Source of the DNA: Aquabacterium lacunae
GTDB taxonomy: Bacteria > Pseudomonadota > Gammaproteobacteria > Burkholderiales > Burkholderiaceae_C
NCBI RefSeq assembly: GCF_004310865.1
Contig: NZ_SIXI01000001.1
Span: 434,001-498,000, forward strand
Direction of reading: 5' to 3'
DNA: 64,000 nt
The notes beneath the pieces were generated by a model. That model did no database searches. It had not been told where the DNA came from and saw only the letters and a list, made by a program, of their open reading frames with translations. Position numbers and translations under genes: made by a program. Of the stretch, positions 34,738-42,912 are shown one piece after another (the first letter of the stretch is position 1; each line of letters opens with the position of its first letter).

Positions 34738-35506
34738 TGGGCAAAGGCCGTCCGTCGCGCAACAACCAGCTCACGTCATTGAACGGCAGGTGCATCAGCC
34801 CCTTGGTCACCACGATGGGCAGGTCGTCGATGCCGCGAGACAGGTTGAAACTGGCTTCGCGCGTCATCTGCGCCCGCAGATCGGCCTTCACGGGCACGGT
34901 GGCATGCACCCGGGTCTTGAGGGGCACGTTCAGCGTGCCGGGCACTTCCGTGCGCACGGCCAGGTCCAGGTCCAGCGGCACCACCGTGTCCACCGGCACC
35001 TGCACCTTCACGGGCACATCGAAGGCCACGGGCAGGTTCACCGTCATGGCGGGCAACCACGACACCAGCGGCACCTGGGCCTGCACTTCGGTCCGCACCG
35101 GGATCACGGCGTCCAGGGCCACCGAGGTGCGCACCGGCACCTGGGCGTGCACACGGGCCCGCGCCTGAATGGGGCCAGGCACCTGCACCTGCAGCATCTG
35201 ATCGATCGGCACCACCACGCGCTGGCGAAGGTCCACATGCGTGTTGAGCACGGAATGCACCTCGGCCCTCGCCTCCAGCCCGGCTGGCAGCTCGATGTGA
35301 ACCGGCAGGCCGTCGATCAGGGCCAGGCCCTGCCAGTGGTCGCGCCACCACCACAGCAGGCTCACCACCAAGGCCAGCCAGAGCGCCAGGATCAACAGAG
35401 ACACCCCGATCAGCGCAGGCCAGCCCACGCCGCGGTGCCAGCCCCTTGCATCGCCCTCGGGGTGAGGCGCCCCACCCTGTTCAGCCTCCGCTGCGCCTGG
35501 GCTCAC
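34661..35506 (-). CDS. Membrane-anchored V-P-V repeat protein A (unrecognised family)
   Basis: I do not recognise this 281-residue protein. It has a short cytoplasmic N-terminus, one strong transmembrane segment (residues about 30-50, LIGVSLLILALWLALVVSLL) and then about 160 residues of regularly spaced VPV/VPI/VPL/IPV triplets set in alternating hydrophobic-polar strands (for example RVHAQVPVRTSVALD, VQVPVDTVVPLDLDL). This pattern suggests a beta-strand repeat exposed in the periplasm. It aligns with its neighbour B over the first half of the repeat (LP...VPID...VPxPI...QVPV), so the two are paralogues. Its start overlaps B by four bases. The C-terminal 25 residues overlap the ODP gene. Confidence 0.72.
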   Translation of the reverse strand: MSPGAAEAEQGGAPHPEGDARGWHRGVGWPALIGVSLLILALWLALVVSLLWWWRDHWQGLALIDGLPVHIELPAGLEARAEVHSVLNTHVDLRQRVVVPIDQMLQVQVPGPIQARARVHAQVPVRTSVALDAVIPVRTEVQAQVPLVSWLPAMTVNLPVAFDVPVKVQVPVDTVVPLDLDLAVRTEVPGTLNVPLKTRVHATVPVKADLRAQMTREASFNLSRGIDDLPIVVTKGLMHLPFNDVSWLLRDGRPLPITCLGWRNGFVASDRCRNSGSEPTR

Positions 35507-36351
35507 GGCCGAACCTCCAGCAGGTCCAGCCGCTCAAGGGCCGAGGCCGCCGATGCCGCCATGCCCGGTGGCAAGGCGCGCACGGCACGGGGGGCCCACG
35601 GGCGCATGCGCTCGGGCACCAGCGACGCCCAGCCGCTGGTGGGCGCCACCGTGATCGCATCGAAAGGCAGCAGCACCTCGGTGTGCACCAGCGCCACATT
35701 CACCTCCTGCCGCGGGAAGCGCAAGGTGGCCTGCAGGGGCTCGGTCAACGGCAGGCTCAGCGACTCTCGGATCGGGATCTGCGCCTTCACCGTGGTCTGC
35801 ACATGCGCACGGATGGGCTCGGTCAAGGTCACCTGGGCTGGTACGTCCAGGGACACGGGCAGGGTGTGACGCACGGGAACCACCAGCTTGACCGGCACCT
35901 GCGCCTTCAGCGGCACCTTGCCTCGGATGGGCACGTTCACGGAAAAGCCCAGCACCTTGGTGCGCACCGTGGTGTCGAGGTCGATGGTCTGGTCGATGGC
36001 GAACACATGCTCGAAAGGCACGTCGATCGACACCGGCACCTGGGTTTCCACGTGCACCTTCACGGGCACGGGGTCAGGAAAAGGAATGCTCACGTGTTCG
36101 TCGATGGGCACCGACACGGGCAGCACCTGATCGACCTTGACCCGCACCGCCCGACTGACCTCGGCCTGCACGGCCAGGGAATCGGGCAGGCGCACCAGGG
36201 CGGGCTGGTGCCTGAGCGTGACCTGAGCCGCCATGTGCCGCCAGGCCCACCAGCCGCACAGGCCCGCCACCGCGCTCATCAGGAGCACCAGCACCAGCGC
36301 GGTGAAGATGAGGGCCTTCCAGGTGACCGGGGCAGCACGACGTCCGAACAT
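35503..36351 (-). CDS. Membrane-anchored V-P-V repeat protein B (unrecognised family)
   Basis: This 282-residue protein is the upstream partner of the gene at 34661-35506. It has one N-terminal membrane segment (residues about 12-34, ALIFTALVLVLLMSAVAGL) and then about 190 residues rich in VPV, VPI, IPF, LPV and similar triplets (for example HVETQVPVSIDVPFEHV, KAQVPVKLVVPVRHTLPVS). It ends with a Pro-rich tail. There are no cysteines in the repeat and no known catalytic motif. Both genes are on the same strand with an ATGA overlap and so form an operon. No function is proposed beyond an inner-membrane-anchored periplasmic structure. Confidence 0.72.
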   Translation of the reverse strand: MFGRRAAPVTWKALIFTALVLVLLMSAVAGLCGWWAWRHMAAQVTLRHQPALVRLPDSLAVQAEVSRAVRVKVDQVLPVSVPIDEHVSIPFPDPVPVKVHVETQVPVSIDVPFEHVFAIDQTIDLDTTVRTKVLGFSVNVPIRGKVPLKAQVPVKLVVPVRHTLPVSLDVPAQVTLTEPIRAHVQTTVKAQIPIRESLSLPLTEPLQATLRFPRQEVNVALVHTEVLLPFDAITVAPTSGWASLVPERMRPWAPRAVRALPPGMAASAASALERLDLLEVRP

Positions 36352-36422
36352 GCGACCACTCTAACCCAGCGCATGGCCCGAGCACTGCACAATACGGGCT
36401 TTGCAACGCTGGCCCCCCCGGC

Positions 36423-36635
36423 ATGAGCCTTCCTTTCACCGACCTGCCCTCGGCACGCGCCATGTTCGAGCGCCTGCAAGCCGAAGCGGCCCGCCGCGGC
36501 GAAACACTGCGCGAGCCTCCTCCCGAGCCCACCACCTGCTGCGGCCGCGGCTGCAATGGCTGCGTGTGGGAAGGCTGGTACGACGCTGCGTTGTACTGGC
36601 AGCAAGAAGCCGAACTGATCCTGGGTACCGACTGA
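36423..36635 (+). CDS. Oxidoreductase-like domain small Cys-rich protein
   Basis: A 70-residue protein with the compact motif PEPTTCCGRGCNGCVWEGW (near residues 36-54), which matches the small oxidoreductase-like domain family (Pfam Oxidored-like). Four closely spaced cysteines could bind a metal or form disulfides. Eukaryotic relatives are mitochondrial; the bacterial function is unknown. The ATG at 36423 stands alone in a 71-base gap from the divergent repeat-protein gene. Confidence 0.82.
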   Translation: MSLPFTDLPSARAMFERLQAEAARRGETLREPPPEPTTCCGRGCNGCVWEGWYDAALYWQQEAELILGTD

Positions 36636-36673
36636 CCAGGGGCCTCTGCGGTCCGGCATGGTGGTGAACCGGC

Positions 36674-37792
36674 TCAGGCCTGCGCGCCAGGCTGGATCTC
36701 GTAGACCACGTCGTGGCGGTGGGCGGTGCTGGGGCCCGACAGCAAGAAGGTGTCCCAGCCCAGACGCCCTGCCAACGGCGCGCGGGCGCTGTCCAGGCTG
36801 CACCCTCGCACGGCATCGCGCTGCAGCACCAGCTGGACCTCGAAGGCCACACTCACGCCATGGCACAGCGCTAGCCAGGAGGCCAGCGCGCGCGCGCCCT
36901 CGCCGCCCGGCCTGAAGCGCGCATGCTCGGCCTGGCTCAGAGGGCCCAGCACCAGGCGGGCCCGCAGATCACGCTGCCACACCCGCCCGCCCAGCAAGGC
37001 CGACTGCCCCAGCACCCCGCCCTGCTGCCCGAGCAGCGACCGCCCCTCCTGGGGCACCTCGGCCCACTGGCCCACGAAGGGTTCCAGCTGCACAGGCACC
37101 TGCAGGTAATCGGCCAGCAGGCGTTGCAGCTGCTCGGCCGACAGGGTGCGCTGCTGCAAGGCCCCTGAAAAGTAAGCCAGGGCCTCGTCAGCGACGCCAT
37201 GCGTGGCACCGTCATGCCGCCCCCGCAAAGCCTTTTGTCCCAAGCCTGCCAGGGCCAGCGCCATGGGCAGGAAATGCTGCTGACTGTCTCGCTCGTAGCG
37301 CAAGGCCAGGCGGTGCTTTTCCCAGGCGCGGTGGAACAGGCCGACCATGCGGTTGGCGAACAGGTCGAGGAAGGCCCGGGCCCCGTCGTCACGCGTTTCA
37401 GCTTCGCGGTGCAGCAGCGATTCGGTGTAGGCCGTGGGCAAGGCGCCCTGCCCACCCAAGAGGCCCATGAAGGCCGGGGTGAGTTCGTAAGTGCCTGGCA
37501 AAGGTGCCCCACCCGACTTGGCATCCAGTGCGCCGCTTGCCGCGCCATCGGCGCGTGTTTCAGCAGGCCCTGGCCCGACGCACCGCAAGGCTTCGATCTC
37601 GCTGGCAGGGAACGACAAGGCCAGGGAGTTCCGGAAGCGGATCTGCTGGCCCAGGGCGTCGTCACGGCCATGGGCCTGGAGCAGCAGGCGAACCGCCTGG
37701 AAGAACCCGAAGCGCTGAGGCTCTGACTGCAGGAGCGCCAGCGGTGATGGCACCGCCCGCCTGGCCCTTGAAGGGGGTGGCAAGGTGCTCAC
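36674..37792 (-). CDS. tssG: T6SS baseplate protein TssG
   Basis: A 372-residue TssG (VasB/ImpH), part of the type VI baseplate wedge with TssE, TssF and TssK. Family landmarks are FGFFQAVRLL near residue 30, LTPAFMGLLGGQGALPTAYTE (split LTPAFMGLLGG and ALPTAYTE), and the C-terminal LARLVLGPL region. The GTG at 37792 overlaps the tssF stop as GTGA, the classical coupled start, and is preferred to a GTG at 37825 deeper inside tssF. It is the last gene of the minus-strand T6SS unit; tssH does not follow. Confidence 0.9.
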   Translation of the reverse strand: MSTLPPPSRARRAVPSPLALLQSEPQRFGFFQAVRLLLQAHGRDDALGQQIRFRNSLALSFPASEIEALRCVGPGPAETRADGAASGALDAKSGGAPLPGTYELTPAFMGLLGGQGALPTAYTESLLHREAETRDDGARAFLDLFANRMVGLFHRAWEKHRLALRYERDSQQHFLPMALALAGLGQKALRGRHDGATHGVADEALAYFSGALQQRTLSAEQLQRLLADYLQVPVQLEPFVGQWAEVPQEGRSLLGQQGGVLGQSALLGGRVWQRDLRARLVLGPLSQAEHARFRPGGEGARALASWLALCHGVSVAFEVQLVLQRDAVRGCSLDSARAPLAGRLGWDTFLLSGPSTAHRHDVVYEIQPGAQA

Positions 37793-39714
37793 AGCAAAGC
37801 CCTGGCGCCACTGCGTGGTGGGCACTGGATCAGCACCTCGCCGCTGCGGGCGGACAGCACCGTGAGCTGCGTGAAGCTGTTGAGGTGCGCATACAGGCCA
37901 AAGAAGTGATCCAGCACCGCCACGAGCGCGCCCAGCCCCGAGCCCACGAATGCGCTTTCTTCAACCTCCAGGCGCACTTCGGTGCCACGCACGAAGGTGG
38001 CAAAGGGCTTGCCCGGCAGCCAGGCCGTGGCCGCGCGGTGGCTCACCCCCACCAGGCCTTCGATCTGGCGGGCATTGGCGGTGGAGCGCGGCAGGTCGTA
38101 CAGGCGCAACATTTCCTGCAAGGCCTCCAGCCCGCCCTGGCTGATGGACAGGTGGTTCAGCGACAGGTGCGACACCAGGCGCCACAGCAGCCCCTGCCCA
38201 CGCTCGAAACGCAAGGTGGGCGTGGGTTTGCGCAGCAGCCGGATCTCGCGGGCCAGGGAGCCCCCTTCCAGAAACAGATCACCCCCCTGTGCGCCCACGG
38301 TCAGCCAGGTGGGCAGATCGCGGTGCGTGGCCCACACCTGCAGGCTGAGGGTGTCGGTCTGTGGCAGCGCCGGCTGGAACTCGGTGTCGACCAGGGCCAG
38401 CTCGGTCTCGTGACCTGGGCTGGTGTCGGCGATGCTGTCGTCACGGCGCACCCACCAGTAGCGCCCGGGCCGCGCTCCCGGCTCCGCGCCCTCGCCCCCT
38501 TGCAGCACCTGCGGGTGGCGCAGCGAGAAAAAAGGCTCGAAAGTGTCCACCTGCTCACCATCGGGCGACTGCCGCACGCGGTAGACCTTGTCGATGCTGT
38601 GCACCTCGTGGGCCCAGGGTCGCCGGCCATCGACCAGCACCGGGTAGGCCACCGAGGTGTGCGTGATGCGGATGGGGTCGGCGGGCGTGCGGTACAGGTT
38701 GATGACCGGCGTGCAACCCAGCTGCAGGTTGTCGGCCTGCACGCTTTCGAGCAGGCGCGAGGTGTCGGAGTCGGCCCGCACGCCCTGCACCAGCAGGTGC
38801 AGGGTCAGCATGCCGCCACCAGGCCCGATGTCGCCGCCGGAGCCCGACATGGTGTCAGGGCCCACATCGGGCATGGGCAGGTCCACGAAGTTGAACTTCT
38901 CGGGGAAGGCGAAGTATTCGGTGAGCAAGCGGTAGGCCGGATGCGCCCGGGCGTCGACATCGAGCAAGGCTTCGTCTTCGCCAAAGCCCACCAGCGTGGG
39001 CAATGCCGACTGGGGCATGCCACCGGCATCGGCCCGGCGTGCAGGGCCCTGCCAAGGCACATGGGGGCGCGTCTCAGCCATCACGGCGCACACCTGGCGC
39101 GTGAGGGTTTCGCGCAAGGCACTGACCAAAGAGGCTTCGCCATCGAGGTACACGCGCAAAGTCTGCCCCTTGAACATGTCCCAACGGGCCTGAGGCGACA
39201 TCAGCTGCAGGCTGAGCGACAACACCGAGGTGGCGGCCGACGGCAAGCGCGTGCCCGCAGGAGCCGCCACGGCATTGCGGTACTGGGCCTTCACCAGTTG
39301 CACGGGCCACAGGGCCAACGGCTGGGTGCTGCGGAACTTGCAGGCGACGCCTTTGACCGGTCGGCTGTTGAGCACGGTGCCGCGCGGCACCTTCACCGCC
39401 CGCGTGAGCTGGGCCGCCTGAGGCCCCAGCTCGAAACGCGCCACCGAGCACGAAGGAAACGGGCGCAGGTAATGGGGGTACAGCACCTCCAGCAGCGACT
39501 CGGTGACGAGGGGGAAATCATCGTCCAGGCGCTTGTGCACGCGAGCTGCCAGCAAGGCAAACGACTCGATCAGGCGCTCGACGTGCGGGTCCTGGGCCAT
39601 GTCGTGGCCCAGTTGCAGGCGCGACGCGATGCGGGGGTAGGCCTGTGCAAACTGCTGGGCCGACTTGCGCATCCAGGCCAGTTCGCGTTCGTAATGGGGC
39701 AACAAGGCCTGCAT
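37789..39714 (-). CDS. tssF: T6SS baseplate protein TssF
   Basis: A 641-residue TssF (VasA/ImpG), the largest wedge component of the T6SS baseplate. The N-terminus MQALLPHYERELAWMRKSA and the segment DPHVERLIESFALLAARVHK with DDFPLVTESLLEVLYPHYLRP (residues about 38-85) are diagnostic. The C-terminal half contains GLLWRLVSHLSLNHLSI, also typical. ATG 39714 lies four bases after the tssE stop. It ends in a four-base overlap with tssG. Confidence 0.94.
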   Translation of the reverse strand: MQALLPHYERELAWMRKSAQQFAQAYPRIASRLQLGHDMAQDPHVERLIESFALLAARVHKRLDDDFPLVTESLLEVLYPHYLRPFPSCSVARFELGPQAAQLTRAVKVPRGTVLNSRPVKGVACKFRSTQPLALWPVQLVKAQYRNAVAAPAGTRLPSAATSVLSLSLQLMSPQARWDMFKGQTLRVYLDGEASLVSALRETLTRQVCAVMAETRPHVPWQGPARRADAGGMPQSALPTLVGFGEDEALLDVDARAHPAYRLLTEYFAFPEKFNFVDLPMPDVGPDTMSGSGGDIGPGGGMLTLHLLVQGVRADSDTSRLLESVQADNLQLGCTPVINLYRTPADPIRITHTSVAYPVLVDGRRPWAHEVHSIDKVYRVRQSPDGEQVDTFEPFFSLRHPQVLQGGEGAEPGARPGRYWWVRRDDSIADTSPGHETELALVDTEFQPALPQTDTLSLQVWATHRDLPTWLTVGAQGGDLFLEGGSLAREIRLLRKPTPTLRFERGQGLLWRLVSHLSLNHLSISQGGLEALQEMLRLYDLPRSTANARQIEGLVGVSHRAATAWLPGKPFATFVRGTEVRLEVEESAFVGSGLGALVAVLDHFFGLYAHLNSFTQLTVLSARSGEVLIQCPPRSGARALL

Positions 39715-39718
39715 GGCG

Positions 39719-40186
39719 TCAACCTCCCAGGGGGCGCTGCACCTGGTAGCGCTGGGTGAGCGGTGACAGCACCGCATCGAAACTCACGGGCTCCATGGCC
39801 TCGTGGGCCACCAGCAAGGCGCGGATGCCAAAGTGCAGGCGCTGGGTGCTGCCGTCGGTGCGCGACACCACCACCTGCACCTGACGCAGGCGGGGCTCGT
39901 GCAGCGCCAGACTGCGCTGGATGTCCTGGCACAAGGCCTGGCGATCGTGTTCACTGCTGAGGCTGAAGGCCACGAAATCCTTGAGCCCGTAGGACAGCAC
40001 CGACTGCTGGCACTGCGGCATCCCATCGAGGGCTTCCGGCTGCAGGCCACAGCGGCTGTTGAGCAAGCGCTCGACGTCGCCCGCCACGCTGTCTTTGAGA
40101 CGCTCGACCGAGGTGTGCACCACCTCGCCCTGGGCATCTCCCAGGAGCTTTTCCATCAGATTGAGGCTGAACAACGCCATCGACAT
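39719..40186 (-). CDS. tssE: T6SS baseplate protein TssE
   Basis: A 155-residue gp25-like (gpW/gp25 family) baseplate protein. Typical parts are SVLSYGLKDFVAFSL and the RLHFGIRALL segment near the C-terminus. ATG 40186 (MSMALF) is used; a second ATG lies two codons on. A GGAGG sequence sits about 34 bases upstream, separated from the start by a strong hairpin (40191-40217), so its expression may be reduced relative to hcp. tssF follows after four bases. Confidence 0.88.
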   Translation of the reverse strand: MSMALFSLNLMEKLLGDAQGEVVHTSVERLKDSVAGDVERLLNSRCGLQPEALDGMPQCQQSVLSYGLKDFVAFSLSSEHDRQALCQDIQRSLALHEPRLRQVQVVVSRTDGSTQRLHFGIRALLVAHEAMEPVSFDAVLSPLTQRYQVQRPLGG

Positions 40187-40190
40187 GAAG

Positions 40191-40217
40191 CAAGCGGCGA
40201 CCAACGGCCGCCGCTTG
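40191..40217 (-). promoter_or_regulatory. Hairpin between hcp and tssE
   Basis: CAAGCGGCG and CGCCGCTTG form a perfect nine-base-pair stem with a nine-base loop, immediately before the tssE start codon in the hcp-tssE message. There is no T-tract. It may protect the abundant hcp message or limit tssE translation. Confidence 0.55.
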
Positions 40218-40257
40218 TCCTCCCTTGATTTTTTAAGTTTTGACCGTCAGTTCAGCA

Positions 40258-40818
40258 TCAGCCGAACGTGGCGGTGTTGGTGGCCAGGTTCCAGGCACCG
40301 GTGCCGGTGACTGCGCCCTGGCTGCCGTCCAGCTTCGAAGCCGAGTAAGTCCATTCCACCGACGAGTACTTCAGGCCGAAGGTTTCCTTGGGGATGCCTT
40401 CTTCCGTGACCGAGGGGGCCACCGACGAGATCAGCACGTTCTTGAGTTTGATGACCAGGTACTTCACACGGGCGTTGGTGGTGCCGGTGTTGAAGGAACC
40501 TGTCTGGCCGCTGGCGCGGTAGAAGGTGATCTCGACTTCAGGCGTGACCAGGCCTTGCGAGGCGGCTTGCCACAGCTTGGGGCTGGCCGAATCGATGTCC
40601 TTGACGAAGGTCATTTCTTCGTGCTCGCAGCGCTCCGACGTGTGGCCACCCGAGGTCGACGACGAGGCCGACTTGGGCTGACGGATCAGGTGCTTCCACG
40701 AATCGACTTCGATGGTCGGCTTGCTGTTCTGGCCCGTGGCCGAGTTGCTGCCATGGGCAGCGTCGCGCACGTCACCCTTGATGGCCGAGTTCTTGAATTC
40801 GATGTAGATGTCTTTCAC
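40258..40818 (-). CDS. hcp: T6SS tube protein Hcp
   Basis: A 186-residue Hcp (TssD), whose hexameric rings form the inner tube fired by the type VI machine. Conserved parts are MKDIYIEFKNSAIKGDV at the N-terminus, EVDSWKHLIRQP, GGHTSERCEHEEMTFVKDID and the FGLKYSSVEWTYS segment near the C-terminus. The start codon is GTG 40818, since this gives the family N-terminus. It lies between tssC (54-base gap) and tssE (71-base gap with a hairpin), consistent with separate control of its level. Confidence 0.93.
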   Translation of the reverse strand: MKDIYIEFKNSAIKGDVRDAAHGSNSATGQNSKPTIEVDSWKHLIRQPKSASSSTSGGHTSERCEHEEMTFVKDIDSASPKLWQAASQGLVTPEVEITFYRASGQTGSFNTGTTNARVKYLVIKLKNVLISSVAPSVTEEGIPKETFGLKYSSVEWTYSASKLDGSQGAVTGTGAWNLATNTATFG

Positions 40819-40872
40819 AGGCTTTCCTTCCGTGAATGTTTATGGAAATACAGGGTCAGAGAACGTGCCCGA

Positions 40873-42369
40873 TCAACCGCGGCCGCCCTGGGGCAGCTCA
40901 GCCACCAGACGCAGGGAAACCGAGAGCTCATCGAGCTGGAAGTGCGGCCGCACAAAGGCCACCGCACGGTACACCCCGGGACGGCCGGGTACTTCCTGCA
41001 CTTCGATGGAAGCTTCCCTCAGGGGGTATTTCGCCTTGGCTTCCTGAGAGGCGCTGTCGTCGGCCAGCACGTACTGGTTGATCCAGCCATTCAGGAACCC
41101 TTCGACATTGCCCGCCGAGGCGAAGCTGCCGATCTTGTCGCGCATCATGGCCTTGAGGTAATGGGCGATGCGGCACACCGAGAAGATGTATTGCAGCTGG
41201 GCGGCCAGCACCGCATTCGCATTCGCAGCGGGGTTGTCGTATTTCTTGTGTTTCTGCACCGACTGCGCACCGAAGAAGGCGGCGTAGTCGGTGTTCTTGC
41301 AGTGCACCAGGGGGATGAAGCCCAGGTCGCTGAGCTCTTTCTCGCGGCGGTCGGTGATGGCCACTTCGGTGGGGCACTTCAAGGCCACTTCGCCGTCATC
41401 GGTCTTGAAGGTGTGGGTGGGCAGGTCTTCGACCAGGCCGCCACCCTCCACGCCACGGATGGCCGCGCACCAGCCGTACTGCTCGAAGGCCGAGGTCAGG
41501 CGGGCCGCAAAGGCGTAGGCCGCGTTCACCCACAGGTACTTGTCGTGGTGGGTGCCGTCGGTGTCTTCCACGAAGGTGAAGCCTTCGGTGGTCAGGCCAT
41601 CTTTGGGGTTGTAGGGCAGACGGCCCAGGAAGCGCGGCAGGGTCAGGCCCACATAGCGCGAATCTTCAGAATCACGGAAGGACTTCCACTTGGCGTATTC
41701 GACCGTGTCGAACACCTTGGACATGTCACGCGGCTTGCCCAGGTCGGTGAAGGCCTCCAGGCCCATCAGCTCGGGCGAAGCAGCCGACAGGAACGGCGCG
41801 TGTGAGGCGGCCGCCACGTGCGACATCTGTTCGATGAAGTACATGTCTTCGGGCGAACGACCCACTTCGAAATCACCGACCATGGCCGCAAAGGGTGCGC
41901 CCCCGAAGGTGCCGAACTCTTCTTCGTAGACCTTCTTGAACAGGGCCGACTGGTCGAAATCGATGGCCGACTTGAAGTCCTTGACCAGCTCTTTCTTGCT
42001 CACGTTGAACACCTTGATCTTCAGGTGTTCGCCGGTGGAGGTCTGCTTGCACAGGTAGTGCAGGCCCGACCAGCTGGATTCGAGCTTCTGGAACTCGGGG
42101 GCGTGCAGCACTTCCGACAACTGGTCAGAGATGAGGCGGTCGATGTCGGCAATGCGGGCATCGATCATGGCCGACAGGTTGTCGGACACGGTGACAGTGC
42201 CGTCCATGACTTCACGGACCAGCTCGCCGATCAGGTCGCGGGTGCGGTGGTGCTCGACTTCATTGCGGGCCACACGGCTTTGCTGAATCAGGCTGTCCAG
42301 CAGCGAGCTGCCTTCGGTCGGCAGGGCAACAAGGCCTTGGGCGCCCTGGGTTTGCAGTTGTGCGCTCAT
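40873..42369 (-). CDS. tssC: T6SS sheath large subunit TssC
   Basis: A 498-residue TssC (VipB/ImpD), which with TssB builds the contractile sheath. Diagnostic segments are MIDARIADIDRLISDQL, HAPEFQKLESSWSGLHYL near residue 90, GRSPEDMYFIEQMSHVAAA and the C-terminal CRIAHYLKAMMRDKIGSFAS. ATG 42369 starts four bases after the tssB stop. Length and motifs are complete. Confidence 0.96.
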   Translation of the reverse strand: MSAQLQTQGAQGLVALPTEGSSLLDSLIQQSRVARNEVEHHRTRDLIGELVREVMDGTVTVSDNLSAMIDARIADIDRLISDQLSEVLHAPEFQKLESSWSGLHYLCKQTSTGEHLKIKVFNVSKKELVKDFKSAIDFDQSALFKKVYEEEFGTFGGAPFAAMVGDFEVGRSPEDMYFIEQMSHVAAASHAPFLSAASPELMGLEAFTDLGKPRDMSKVFDTVEYAKWKSFRDSEDSRYVGLTLPRFLGRLPYNPKDGLTTEGFTFVEDTDGTHHDKYLWVNAAYAFAARLTSAFEQYGWCAAIRGVEGGGLVEDLPTHTFKTDDGEVALKCPTEVAITDRREKELSDLGFIPLVHCKNTDYAAFFGAQSVQKHKKYDNPAANANAVLAAQLQYIFSVCRIAHYLKAMMRDKIGSFASAGNVEGFLNGWINQYVLADDSASQEAKAKYPLREASIEVQEVPGRPGVYRAVAFVRPHFQLDELSVSLRLVAELPQGGRG

Positions 42370-42373
42370 GGGG

Positions 42374-42895
42374 TCACTCCTTGTCGGCCTGAGGGGCCAC
42401 TTCGGCATTGAGCTGGGTCAGCTTGTCGGTGCTGGCCAGGGCATCGACCAGGAGGTCTTCGAGCTTCTCGTTGCTGGCCATCTTGGCGCGCAGGTCGGAC
42501 AGGCGGGTGCGGGCTTCGAGGAGGCGGCGCAGGGGCTCGACCTGTTCGACCACAGCCTCGGGGCGGAAGTCGTCCATCTTGTTGAACGCCAGGTTGACGG
42601 CGAACTCGCCGCCGTCAGCGCTGATGCGGTTGCGCACGCGGTAGCTGGCGCGGGGCGCCATGCCGGCCATGACCTCGTCGAAGTTGTCGAGATCGACATT
42701 GACGAACTTGCGGTCCTTGACCTTGGGCAGGGGCTGATCCGGGTTGGGCTGGCCGGTGAAATCACCCATCACGCCCATGACGAAGGGCAGTTCTTTCTGC
42801 TCGATGGCATCGCCGATCTCGACGTCGTAGGTCAGCTGCACGCGCGGGGGGCGCACGCGCTCCAATCGTTTCTGAACGCTGTCTTTCTTGGACAT
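42374..42895 (-). CDS. tssB: T6SS sheath small subunit TssB
   Basis: A 173-residue TssB (VipA/ImpB). The family motifs RPPRVQLTYDVEIGDAIE (residues about 15-32), ELPFVMGVMGDFTGQP and DRKFVNVDLDNFDEVMAGM are all present. It pairs with TssC, encoded four bases downstream. It follows the TPR lipoprotein gene after 17 bases. Confidence 0.95.
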   Translation of the reverse strand: MSKKDSVQKRLERVRPPRVQLTYDVEIGDAIEQKELPFVMGVMGDFTGQPNPDQPLPKVKDRKFVNVDLDNFDEVMAGMAPRASYRVRNRISADGGEFAVNLAFNKMDDFRPEAVVEQVEPLRRLLEARTRLSDLRAKMASNEKLEDLLVDALASTDKLTQLNAEVAPQADKE

Positions 42896-42912
42896 GGCAA
42901 CTCCTGAGTGAT

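Noticed and set aside
37793..37825. An earlier GTG start for tssG
   Set aside because: The GTG at 37792 overlaps the tssF stop as GTGA, the usual coupled arrangement; the earlier codons add no conserved sequence.
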